Shown one piece after another: positions 15,987 through 23,663 of a stretch of DNA of 64,000 nt (position 1 is the stretch's first letter; every line of letters starts with the position of its first letter). The stretch is taken from contig CAVVGT010000002.1 in assembly GCA_963747775.1 (NCBI GenBank), forward strand, positions 1 to 64,000. The letters run 5' to 3'. Under the pieces are notes generated by a model that made no database searches, had not been told where the DNA came from, and saw nothing but the letters and a program-made list of their open reading frames with translations. The translations under genes and the position numbers were made by a program. The DNA is from JAGVSZ01 sp963747775. Its GTDB lineage: Bacteria; Pseudomonadota; Gammaproteobacteria; Burkholderiales; SG8-39.

Positions 15987-17337
15987 GCCGTTCCCCCAGG
16001 CGCTCGGCGATCACGCTGCCGAAGGCATCGCGATCCTGACGGCGGAGCCCTCGCGGTTCACGCTGGCGGTGGTGGTGGCGATGGCGGCGCTCGTCGCCTC
16101 CGCGCTCGCATGGTCGTTCTTCGGGCGCGCCGACGTGCTCGTGACGACCCAGGGGGTGCTCCAGCCCGATTCCGAGGTGCGGCGCTTCTATGCGCCCGTC
16201 GACGGCGAGCTGGCGAATCTCTACATCGCCGAAGGCCAGCCGGTGTCGAAAGGCGACGTGCTGGCGCGGCTGAACGCGCGCGGGGCGATCGAGGCCGCCG
16301 CCAATGCCATGCAGGCTCAGGTCCGCCTCGAGGACGCGGAGCGCGAGTGGAAGGAGTTCCCGGACAAGAAGGCGCTGATGGAGCGCAGGTTCGCCGCGTT
16401 GAAGCAGGCGCTTGAGCTCGCGGAGCACCAGCACGAGCGGCGCGTCTCGGAAGGCACGGCGAAGTTCGCCGCGGCGCAGCGGGCGCAGCTCCAGGAAGCC
16501 CGCGCGCGGCTCGAAGATGGGCGTCGCGCGCGCGAGGCCGCCAGGCAGGAGGCGGACAAGTACACGCGCCTGTATGCGACGCCCGGCGGAGGCGGGGTGT
16601 CAGAGCTTCAGGTCGAGACGAGAAAAAACGCGCTGCAGGCGGCCGAGAACGCCCTTGTGGTGGCGCAATCGCGGCTGAGCGAGCTCGCCGCCCGACAGAG
16701 CCAGGAGGCGTCGCAGGTGACGGCGCAGCTCGAGACGGGGGGGCAGGAGCTCACCCGGCTCCAGGTCCAGTACGACGCCGCCACGAAGGAGATCTCGGAC
16801 ACCGAGGAGAAGCTGCGGCTCCAGCTCCAGACCGCCCGCCTGGTGGCCGAGGCGGCGGCGCGGATCCGGTTCGAGAACATCGACAAGGACAACTTCCTGT
16901 TGATCGTCGCGCCGGTCGACGGGCTCATCACCGATGTGACCTCCACCCAACCGGGGGACAAGGTCCACGCCAATACGCCGCTCGGCGGGATCGCGCCGAA
17001 CAATGCCCGGTCGGTCCTCAAGATCGACATTGCCGAGCACGACCGCGCCTTCCTGCGCGAAGGCATGCCGGTCCAGCTCAAGTTCAACGCGTTTCCGTAC
17101 TACCGCTACGGCCTCATCCACGGGACGCTGAGCTACATCTCGCCCGCAACGAAGCCGTCGGCGCAGACCAAGCAGCCCGTCTACGAAGGGCGCGTGACGC
17201 TCGAGCGGGACCACTACCTGGTGGCGGACACCCAGTATCCGCTGCGCTACGGGATGACGGCCACGGCGGAGGTCGTCGTCCGCGACCGGCGCCTGATCGA
17301 CCTCGCGCTGGATCCCTTCCGGCAGATCGGCGGGTAG
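15964..17337 (+). CDS. HlyD-family membrane fusion protein
   Basis: Periplasmic adaptor joining the inner-membrane ABC exporter to the outer-membrane factor. 457 residues, one membrane segment (about 34-53), a biotinyl-lipoyl-like half at the N-side (VDGELANLYIAEGQPVSKGDVLARL), a long coiled-coil hairpin (about 110-310) and a C-terminal beta-barrel (GMPVQLKFNAFPYYRYG). It overlaps the FHA gene by 23 bases and ends the first secretion operon. Confidence 0.93.
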   Translation: MAREDRLRPFPQALGDHAAEGIAILTAEPSRFTLAVVVAMAALVASALAWSFFGRADVLVTTQGVLQPDSEVRRFYAPVDGELANLYIAEGQPVSKGDVLARLNARGAIEAAANAMQAQVRLEDAEREWKEFPDKKALMERRFAALKQALELAEHQHERRVSEGTAKFAAAQRAQLQEARARLEDGRRAREAARQEADKYTRLYATPGGGGVSELQVETRKNALQAAENALVVAQSRLSELAARQSQEASQVTAQLETGGQELTRLQVQYDAATKEISDTEEKLRLQLQTARLVAEAAARIRFENIDKDNFLLIVAPVDGLITDVTSTQPGDKVHANTPLGGIAPNNARSVLKIDIAEHDRAFLREGMPVQLKFNAFPYYRYGLIHGTLSYISPATKPSAQTKQPVYEGRVTLERDHYLVADTQYPLRYGMTATAEVVVRDRRLIDLALDPFRQIGG

Positions 17338-17375
17338 TTCGTCACCGCGCCCGCGGCGTTCGTACCTCCCGGGAA

Positions 17376-17404
17376 GGTGAATAAGTAGCGGATCGCGGGG
17401 TAAT
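17376..17404 (+). promoter_or_regulatory. Shared 29-bp promoter-like element, copy 2
   Basis: Begins GGTGAATAAGTAGCGGATCG and ends GGTAAT; 25 of 29 positions match the copy at 11935-11963. It lies about 90 bases before the PpiC start, in the gap between the two secretion operons, implying both are driven by the same factor. Confidence 0.55.
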
Positions 17405-17492
17405 ACTCGCCGCCTTTGCACCCGTGCCCCCCTCTAGACTGGGATCGAAGCGGTCGAGTTGGTTCCGCCGAGAGATCGTCAAGGAGGCTGTG

Positions 17493-18245
17493 ATGCAGGC
17501 GATAGTGCGAATCGACGATGAAGTGATCGGGATCGAGCAGTTCGTGCGGATCTGGAAGCTGACGGGGCAATTCGAGAGCCTCGTCGAGCAGTTCGTCCGG
17601 GACCGGCTCACGGTGCGCGCGGCGAAGAAGCACGGCCTGCGCATCGCGCCCGAGGAGATCCAGGAACGGGCGGATCGCTACCGGCGGGTCAAGGGCCTGC
17701 ACCGGGCGGCCGACACCAACCGCTACTTCGACCACCTGGGCGTCAGCCTGGACGAGTTCGAGGCGTTCGTCGCCGACGACCTGTACCAGGAAAAGATGAT
17801 GGAGCAGGTGTGCAGCGCGAAGGCGGTCGAGCGGTATTTCGCGCTCAACTCTCCGCGGTTCGACGCGATCGAGGTGAGCCACATCGTCCTCGACGCCGAA
17901 GGCAAGGCGAAGGAGATGGTGTCGGTGCTGCGGGACGATCCCGACTGCTTTGCCGAGATGGCGCGCGAGCACTCGATCGCCAGCACGCGCGAGGAGGGAG
18001 GCGTCATCGGGAAGGTGCTGCGCGGCTCCCTGAAGACCGACGTCGAGGCCAAGGTCTTCAACGCGGCCGTCGGCGACGTGCTCGGGCCGTTCGCCTCCGC
18101 CGACCGGTCCTTCTACGAGATCTTCATGGTGAACGCGAAGCACCCGGCCACTTTGGACGAGGACACCGCGACCGAGATACGCCGCCTGCTGCGCGAGGAG
18201 TGGCTGGCGGCGCGGGCACAGGAACACGTCATCGAAGCGCGCTAG
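17493..18245 (+). CDS. PpiC/SurA-like peptidyl-prolyl isomerase
   Basis: 250 residues: a SurA-like N-terminal helical part, then a parvulin domain (about 122-215: VSHIVLDAEGKAKEMV ... FAEMAREHSIASTREEGGVIGKV). No signal peptide is seen, so it probably acts in the cytoplasm beside the exporter. The ATG at 17493 follows AAGGAGG (17481-17487) and is chosen over the upstream frame opening at 17424. It is followed by the ABC exporter after 9 bases. In cyanobacteria similar PPIases sit next to C39-ABC exporters, so a role in handling the peptide precursor is plausible. Confidence 0.88.
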   Translation: MQAIVRIDDEVIGIEQFVRIWKLTGQFESLVEQFVRDRLTVRAAKKHGLRIAPEEIQERADRYRRVKGLHRAADTNRYFDHLGVSLDEFEAFVADDLYQEKMMEQVCSAKAVERYFALNSPRFDAIEVSHIVLDAEGKAKEMVSVLRDDPDCFAEMAREHSIASTREEGGVIGKVLRGSLKTDVEAKVFNAAVGDVLGPFASADRSFYEIFMVNAKHPATLDEDTATEIRRLLREEWLAARAQEHVIEAR

Positions 18246-18254
18246 GCCGGGCCG

Positions 18255-21200
18255 ATGAACGCGCCTTCGAACCTGGCAACGCTCGCCGACTTTCTCGCCT
18301 CCGTCGAGATCCTGTCGCCCTTCGCGCGGGCCGAGCTCGAGCGGCTCGCCCAGCACGCCGAATCCCGATTCTTCTCGTTCGGCGAGACCGTCTGCAACGC
18401 CGGCGAGCCGGCCGAGGGCCTCTTCGTGATCAAGTCGGGCTCGGTGCGCATCTTCACCGAGGAGCACGGCAAGGAAATCAGCATGGGAGTGCGCCGGGAG
18501 CGCGGCGTGTTCGCCGAGATCGCGATGCTGCGCGAGTGCCGGCACGAGTCGTCGGTGCGCGCCTCGGTGAAGTCCGAGCTGCTCTTCATCCCCCGCAACG
18601 TCATCGCCGCGGTGCTCGCCCGCAACCCCGCAGCCGAGTCCTTCGTCACCAGCTACGTCGCGATCAACTCCGCGGGCGGGTTCGTCGCGCGCTTGTTCGA
18701 CCTGCGCGGCAAGGTGGACAAGAGCGAGATCGAGGAATTCGTCCGCAGCGTCGGTGCGAAGCGGGTCGCCGCCGGCAGGGAGATCCTGAAGCAGGACGCG
18801 CGCGAGGACCGGCGCCTCTACGTGGTGCGCCACGGCGAGGTCCGCATCGTGCGCCGCGAGGAAGGCGCGGAGTATCCGCTCGCGACACTGCGGCAGGGCG
18901 AGATCTTCGGCGAGAAGGCCTGCCTGATGCGCCAGGAGCAGACGGCGGCCGTGATCGCGACCACGGATGCGACGCTGCTGGTCATCCCGGAGAAGACCGT
19001 TCACTTCATCCTGGAGCGCAACCCGAAGCTGCGCGAGGTGCTCGAGGAGCGCATCCGGTTCCTGGAGCGGGAGCTGGAACGCCAGAAGCGGCTGGCGGAG
19101 AGGCGCCTCCTTCCGGTCAGGCTCGACCTCCAATCCGAACCGCAGATCGGCGAGAAGGTGCTCAAGCGCTTCGGACTGGTCGAGCAGGCCGAGGAGATGG
19201 ATTGCGGCGCCGCCTGTCTCGCGATGGTCTGCAAGCACTACGGGATCGCGATGACCCTCGGCAAGCTGAGGGAACTGGCCAACGTCACCGCCCAGGGCGC
19301 CACGCTGGACAGCCTCGCGCGCGCGGGCGAATCGCTCGGGTTCACCGCGCGCGGAATGCAGTGCACGTACGAGTCGTTGCGGGGCTTCGAGCTCCCCCTC
19401 ATCGTGCACTGGGAGGGCTACCACTACGTCGTGGTGTACGGCATCTCCAAGCGGCTCGCCTGGGTAGCGGACCCGGCGGTCGGCTTCAGGAAGATGAGCG
19501 TGGAGGAGTTCGAGCGCGGGTGGAGCGGCACCTGCCTCGTCTTCACGCCCGGGCAGAACCTCGCCCAGCTCGACGCGTCGCGGTCGCCCTGGGTCCGGTT
19601 CGCGGGATACCTGAAGCCCTACGGGAAGATCCTCGCGCACCTCTTCCTGGCGACCTTCGTGATCCAGGTGCTGGGCGTCGTCCCGCCCGTGATCATCCAG
19701 AACGTCCTCGACGGGGTCATCGTTCACCAGAACGTGAGCCTCCTGCATCTCCTCGTGATCGGCCTGGCCGTCTCCAGCGTCTTCACCCAGGTCATCTCGA
19801 CGATCCGGGCGTTTCTCGCGAACTTCATGATGCGCAACATGGACTTCGCGATGATGGCGCACTTCTTCAAGCACACGATGTCGCTGCCGCTCGCGTTCTT
19901 CGCGAGCCGGAAGACCGGCGACATCTTCGCGCGCTTCCAGGAAAACCAGACCATCCGCGCCTTTCTGACCGAGTCGACCGTCACCACGGCACTCAACCTG
20001 CTGATGGTCTTCATCTACTTCACGATCATGTTCCTGTACAACGTGAAGCTGACCCTGCTGCTGCTCGCGTTCGTCATCCCGATCGTCGCGCTGACGGCGG
20101 TGGCGACCCCGAAGATCAAGAACTACGCGCGCGAGTCATTTGTCGCCGCGACCGACGCGAAGTCGTTCTTGATGGAGGCGCTCGGGGGCGCGGAGACGGT
20201 GAAGGGCATGGGGATCGAGCGACCCATCCGTCTCAGATGGGAGAAGAAGTACGCGAAGGCGCTCGACGTCCAGTACCGCGGCCAGCAGTTCAACATCCTG
20301 GTCGCGTTCGGAAGCCAGTTGCTCAACGCGGCGACGACCATCGCGATTCTCTGGGCCGGGACCCATCTCGTGCTGGCGCGGGAGCTGACGATCGGCCAGC
20401 TCATCGCATTCAACGCGCTGATGGGATGCGTCCTCGCGCCGCTGATGGGGCTGGTCGGGCTGTGGAACCTCCTGAACGACGCCAGCGTCGCCATGGAACG
20501 GCTCGGCGACGTGCTCGACATCGCGCCGGAGCAGAAGCCGGAGGCGCTCGCTTCGCGCATTGTTCTCCCGGAGGTCCGGGGCGAGGTCCGGCTCGAGGGC
20601 GTCTACTTCCGCTACGGCGGAAGCGAAACGCCCTACGTGCTCGAGAACCTCAGCTTCGACATCAAGCCTGGCGAGCTCGTCGCGATCGTGGGGCGCAGCG
20701 GCTCGGGGAAGACGACGCTCGCGAAGCTGCTGGTCGGCTTCTATGCGCCCACCGAGGGCAAGCTGACGGTGGACGGTTACGGCATTGGCGTGATCGACAA
20801 GGAGTACTACCGCGCCCAGGTCGGATACGTGATGCAGTCGAACCTGCTCTTCTCCGGCACCGTCGCGGAGAACATCGCGAGCGGCGAGGAGAGCCCGGAC
20901 CGGCGGCGGATCGAGGAGGTGGCGAAGATGGCCGATGCGCATGCCTTCATCGCCAAGATGCCACTCGGATACGAGCAGGTGGTGGGCGAGCGCGGCGTCG
21001 GCCTGTCGGGCGGCCAGGTCCAGCGGCTCTGCATCGCGCGGGCCCTCTATCACGATCCGCGGCTGCTCGTCTTCGACGAGGCGACCTCCGCGCTCGACAC
21101 GCAGTCCGAGAGCAACATCCTCGCGAACATGCACGACATCCTCAAGGGCCGCACCGCGGTGATCATCGCGCACCGGCTGAGCACGATCATGCGGGCGGAC

Positions 21201-21314
21201 AAGATCCTGGTCCTGTACGAGGGCTCGATCGTCGAGCAGGGCCGGCACGAAGAGCTCCTCGACCGCAAGGGCATGTACTACCAGCTCGTCCACAAGCAAC
21301 TGAGCGCGGCATGA
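18255..21314 (+). CDS. Peptidase-containing ABC exporter with two cNMP-binding domains
   Basis: 1,019 residues in one chain: two cyclic-nucleotide-binding-like domains (about 17-130 and 148-262), a C39 peptidase (about 302-425), ABC membrane helices (about 450-730) and an ATPase domain (about 775-1015). The peptidase has Cys317 (EEMDCGAAC), His in VHWEGYHYVVVYG and Asp in VADPAVG. The ATPase has Walker A GRSGSGKTT (Lys819), signature LSGGQVQRL, Walker B LLVFDEATSALD and switch His in IIAHRLSTI. It should cut GG leaders and export the peptide across the inner membrane. The double cNMP module suggests gating by a nucleotide or other small ligand. Related fusions are known in cyanobacteria (HetC-like). 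Its stop overlaps the next start (ATGA). Confidence 0.95.
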   Translation: MNAPSNLATLADFLASVEILSPFARAELERLAQHAESRFFSFGETVCNAGEPAEGLFVIKSGSVRIFTEEHGKEISMGVRRERGVFAEIAMLRECRHESSVRASVKSELLFIPRNVIAAVLARNPAAESFVTSYVAINSAGGFVARLFDLRGKVDKSEIEEFVRSVGAKRVAAGREILKQDAREDRRLYVVRHGEVRIVRREEGAEYPLATLRQGEIFGEKACLMRQEQTAAVIATTDATLLVIPEKTVHFILERNPKLREVLEERIRFLERELERQKRLAERRLLPVRLDLQSEPQIGEKVLKRFGLVEQAEEMDCGAACLAMVCKHYGIAMTLGKLRELANVTAQGATLDSLARAGESLGFTARGMQCTYESLRGFELPLIVHWEGYHYVVVYGISKRLAWVADPAVGFRKMSVEEFERGWSGTCLVFTPGQNLAQLDASRSPWVRFAGYLKPYGKILAHLFLATFVIQVLGVVPPVIIQNVLDGVIVHQNVSLLHLLVIGLAVSSVFTQVISTIRAFLANFMMRNMDFAMMAHFFKHTMSLPLAFFASRKTGDIFARFQENQTIRAFLTESTVTTALNLLMVFIYFTIMFLYNVKLTLLLLAFVIPIVALTAVATPKIKNYARESFVAATDAKSFLMEALGGAETVKGMGIERPIRLRWEKKYAKALDVQYRGQQFNILVAFGSQLLNAATTIAILWAGTHLVLARELTIGQLIAFNALMGCVLAPLMGLVGLWNLLNDASVAMERLGDVLDIAPEQKPEALASRIVLPEVRGEVRLEGVYFRYGGSETPYVLENLSFDIKPGELVAIVGRSGSGKTTLAKLLVGFYAPTEGKLTVDGYGIGVIDKEYYRAQVGYVMQSNLLFSGTVAENIASGEESPDRRRIEEVAKMADAHAFIAKMPLGYEQVVGERGVGLSGGQVQRLCIARALYHDPRLLVFDEATSALDTQSESNILANMHDILKGRTAVIIAHRLSTIMRADKILVLYEGSIVEQGRHEELLDRKGMYYQLVHKQLSAA

Positions 21315-22621
21315 AGATCCTCGATCAAAGCGACCCTGGCAACTCGGTGGTGTCCTACGCGGGACTGATCGAACGCATCGAGATTCTTCGCTCCACCCTG
21401 CGCTGGTCCACGAAGCTCGAGCGACCCGAGATCGAGCGGCTGCTGCGCCAGTCGAGCGCGCTGCGCGACGAAGTGATGCGCCTGTCGTACACGGCGCGCT
21501 TCGTGGCCGCGGCGGCCGCGCAGCCGGATGGCGCGGTGCGAACGAACGGCGAACGCCGCCAGGCATTGCTCGAGCGGAGCTTCGTCTTCGAGGGGGCCTT
21601 CGGCGACAACCCCAAGCTCCTCGAAGCCCTGGAGATCGCGGAGAAGGTCGCCCCCACCGATCTGCCGGTGCTGATCGACGGCGAGAGCGGCACTGGCAAG
21701 GAACTGATGGCGAAAGTGATCCATTCCAACGGGCCACGCGCCGACAAGCCGTACCTCTCGGTCAATTGCGGCGCGATCCCCGACAACCTGCTCGAGTCCG
21801 AGCTGTTCGGACACAAGAAGGGCGCCTTCACCGGCGCATCGCATGATCGCAAGGGCAGGTTCGAAAGCGCGCACACCGGCACCATATTTCTCGACGAGAT
21901 CGGCGAGCTGCCGCTGTCGGGACAGGTGAAACTGCTGCGCGTGCTGGAGTCGCGAGAGATCCAGCGAGTGGGATCGGACGAGATGACAGCGGTCGACACC
22001 CGCATCGTCGCCGCGACCAACAAGAACCTCCGCAGGCTGTGCGACGAGGGCAAGTTTCGCGAGGATCTGTTCTACCGGCTCAGCGTCATCCACGTGACGC
22101 TGCCGCCGCTGCGCGAGCGCAGGGACGAGATTCCGCTGCTGCTCGAATTCTTCGGCGACGAGGCTGCGGAGGCGCTCAGGCGGCGGCCGCTCAACCTCGC
22201 GCCCGCGCTGCGGGAGTTCCTGCTGAGCTACGCGTATCCGGGAAACATCCGCGAGCTGCGCAACATCGTCTACCGGATCTCGTGCCTGGCGGGGGACACC
22301 GCGGGCCTCGAGCATCTGCCGCCGGACATTCGGGACGGCGCCGCTGCGCCGTCGCCGGCCGCCCAGCAGGTTGCGGCAAGCGGCGCCGCCGCGGCGGAAT
22401 GGAGAGCGACTTCGCTCGGCGACGCGAAGCGCGTCGCGTGCGACGAGGCCGAGCGCGCTTTTCTCGAGCGCGGCCTGAGGGACGTCGGCGGCACCGTCAC
22501 GGAGCTGGCGCGGCGGTGCGACATGAACCGCTCCCACCTGCAGGTGCTGCTGAAGAAGCACGGCATCCGGTCGCGGGACTTTCGCGGCCAGCGACCGGCG
22601 CCGAGCGAAACGCGGAATTGA
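21311..22621 (+). CDS. Sigma54-dependent activator (NtrC family)
   Basis: 436 residues. A short helical N-terminal part (about 1-90) without a recognisable receiver, PAS or GAF fold precedes the AAA+ domain: Walker A GESGTGKE (124-131), the sigma54-contacting GAFTGA loop (171-176), Walker B TIFLDEIGEL. A Fis-type HTH ends the protein (TVTELARRCDMNRSHLQVLL). The start overlaps the exporter stop by 4 bases, so it is part of the secretion operon. Its likely targets are the two sigma54 promoters at 11436-11452 and 23439-23455, with the dyads at 11297 and 23566 as binding sites. The signal it senses is unknown. Confidence 0.93.
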   Translation: MKILDQSDPGNSVVSYAGLIERIEILRSTLRWSTKLERPEIERLLRQSSALRDEVMRLSYTARFVAAAAAQPDGAVRTNGERRQALLERSFVFEGAFGDNPKLLEALEIAEKVAPTDLPVLIDGESGTGKELMAKVIHSNGPRADKPYLSVNCGAIPDNLLESELFGHKKGAFTGASHDRKGRFESAHTGTIFLDEIGELPLSGQVKLLRVLESREIQRVGSDEMTAVDTRIVAATNKNLRRLCDEGKFREDLFYRLSVIHVTLPPLRERRDEIPLLLEFFGDEAAEALRRRPLNLAPALREFLLSYAYPGNIRELRNIVYRISCLAGDTAGLEHLPPDIRDGAAAPSPAAQQVAASGAAAAEWRATSLGDAKRVACDEAERAFLERGLRDVGGTVTELARRCDMNRSHLQVLLKKHGIRSRDFRGQRPAPSETRN

Positions 22622-22666
22622 AGCGGCGCGGGCGCTCGCGGCGCGATCTCAAAGGACGGGATTGAA

Positions 22667-22684
22667 CGGGGCCTTGCGGCCCCG
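22667..22684. terminator. Hairpin between convergent activator and peptide genes
   Basis: CGGGGCC and GGCCCCG pair around loop TTGC in the 93-base gap between the activator stop and the end of GG-peptide 3. It is a candidate bidirectional terminator without a long T-run. Confidence 0.5.
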
Positions 22685-22714
22685 CTTCGTCCCGCCGCGG
22701 CGCGCCAAACGCTG

Positions 22715-23020
22715 CTACACGTTGAGACGCGGGCCGCCGTTGTTGAGCGAGCTGATGACGACGGCGGTGATGTTCGAGTTCGCGCCCTGGTTTGCGATGT
22801 CGACGATCTGGTAGTGGTTGACCATCTCCTCGACGTACAGGTTGTTCTGGATGTTCTGGATGTTGTTGACCTGCATGAAGTTGTAGGCCGGCATGACGCC
22901 TGGCGTCACCGGCAGCGCGAACGCGCCGTTGACCCACGAGAGGCCGCCGCGAATGGACGCCATTGCGGCTCGGTCCAGCGCCCGGTCGACGGGCAGGTCG
23001 GCGATGATGAGAGCAGCCAT
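22715..23020 (-). CDS. Double-glycine leader peptide 3 (different mature sequence)
   Basis: 101 residues. The leader ends DRAAMASIRGG (Gly-Gly at 25-26) and shares the spacing DL-V-x3-L-x-R...A-x2-RGG with the other two leaders. The 75-residue mature part is unrelated to theirs: Asn, Gln and Val rich, no Cys, ending SSLNNGGPRLNV. The ATG at 23020 has GGAGAC upstream. It follows GG-peptide gene 2 by 102 bases with a hairpin between, so they may share a promoter with reduced read-through. It could be a second peptide of a two-peptide system. Confidence 0.8.
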   Translation of the reverse strand: MAALIIADLPVDRALDRAAMASIRGGLSWVNGAFALPVTPGVMPAYNFMQVNNIQNIQNNLYVEEMVNHYQIVDIANQGANSNITAVVISSLNNGGPRLNV

Positions 23021-23057
23021 GATGTGTCTCCGATGTGGCGTTCGATGGGGCCGGATG

Positions 23058-23099
23058 GAGAGCCGCAACTCGGAGGATCGGCTTCCGAGTGCGGCTCTC
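23058..23099. terminator. GAGAGCCGC hairpin after GG-peptide gene 2
   Basis: GAGAGCCGC (23058-23066) pairs with GCGGCTCTC (23091-23099), and ACTCGGA with TCCGAGT inside, with one bulged A. It is the counterpart of the hairpin at 11840-11890. It lies between peptide genes 2 and 3 on the transcribed minus strand. Confidence 0.6.
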
Positions 23100-23122
23100 G
23101 CTCCGTACACCACCACCACCAA

Positions 23123-23359
23123 TTACGCCTGGCCGACGGCCGCGAGTGAGCCGAGGATGTTGGCAAGGTTGATGTTCACCTCGGTGTAGGTCTGGGGCAT
23201 CGTCGGCACGTTCACCGCGGTGACCGGGCTCGCGAAGTTCAGAAGCCCGGCCTGGCCAACGTTCTGGCCGCCCTGAACACCGAAGTTGAAGCCCCCGCGC
23301 ACGGCGGCGAGCTCTTTGCGGGACAACTCTTTGCTGACTTCCAGGTCTTTGATCATCAT
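23123..23359 (-). CDS. Double-glycine leader peptide 2
   Basis: 78 residues, paralog of the peptide at 11532-11771. The 23-residue leader (ending LSRKELAAVRGG) is identical, while the mature part FNFGVQGGQNVGQAG... differs at many positions, most toward the C-terminus (VNINLANILGSLAAVGQA). An unchanged leader with a drifting mature part is the pattern expected if the leader is constrained by the exporter. It has a GGAGA ribosome-binding site and a sigma54 promoter about 80 bases upstream. Confidence 0.85.
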   Translation of the reverse strand: MMIKDLEVSKELSRKELAAVRGGFNFGVQGGQNVGQAGLLNFASPVTAVNVPTMPQTYTEVNINLANILGSLAAVGQA

Positions 23360-23438
23360 GGCAGTTCTCCTAAGTGGGTTAAGGGAAGAAAAGTTCTCGA
23401 TTCACATTGAGCAAGTTTCCGTGCCCGGTGACCTATAC

Positions 23439-23455
23439 AGCACAGGGTGTGCCAA
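23439..23455 (-). promoter_or_regulatory. Sigma54-type promoter of GG-peptide gene 2
   Basis: On the minus strand TTGGCACACCCTGTGCT, with invariant GG and GC 10 bases apart, as in copy 1. Flanking bases differ between the copies while the -24 and -12 blocks are kept. Confidence 0.75.
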
Positions 23456-23565
23456 CCGCGCGCGAAACAGCGAGTCGCTCCGTAACTGCCTGTAGGGAAT
23501 CGAGATATCGACCGGGTGCGAGGATTTTCGAGCGCCTGCCGCGAGGTGCGGCGTGGTGGGCTGGC

Positions 23566-23592
23566 GCCAACAGGCTGCAGCGTGCTGTTGGC
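23566..23592. promoter_or_regulatory. Perfect dyad upstream of GG-peptide gene 2
   Basis: GCCAACAG and CTGTTGGC with an 11-base spacer, at the same distance from the sigma54 promoter as in copy 1. Candidate binding site for the activator encoded at 21311. Confidence 0.6.
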
Positions 23593-23663
23593 CGGATCGC
23601 AACATGCGCGCGCCATCCACGCGAAATCCGCGCGTCCCGACCCGCGCCGCCGGGTCGTTTGGC

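Larger units (their letters stand above)
23123..23604 (-). repeat. Inverted duplication, copy 2
   Basis: Reverse-complement partner of 11285-11771, covering the upstream dyad, sigma54 promoter, ribosome-binding site and peptide gene. The two copies bracket the whole secretion machinery, about 12 kb apart. Confidence 0.9.

Noticed and set aside
17247..19874. 875-residue frame on the minus strand
   Set aside because: Antisense to the PpiC and exporter genes; repetitive Asp/Glu/Arg/His text with no motif.
17810..22621. 1,603-residue frame covering PpiC to the activator
   Set aside because: Only the last about 436 residues are real (the activator). The rest is Arg-rich shadow of the PpiC and exporter genes.
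11285..23604. Inverted repeats as ends of a composite transposon
   Set aside because: No transposase, no short terminal repeats, no target duplication; each repeat is a peptide gene with its promoter.
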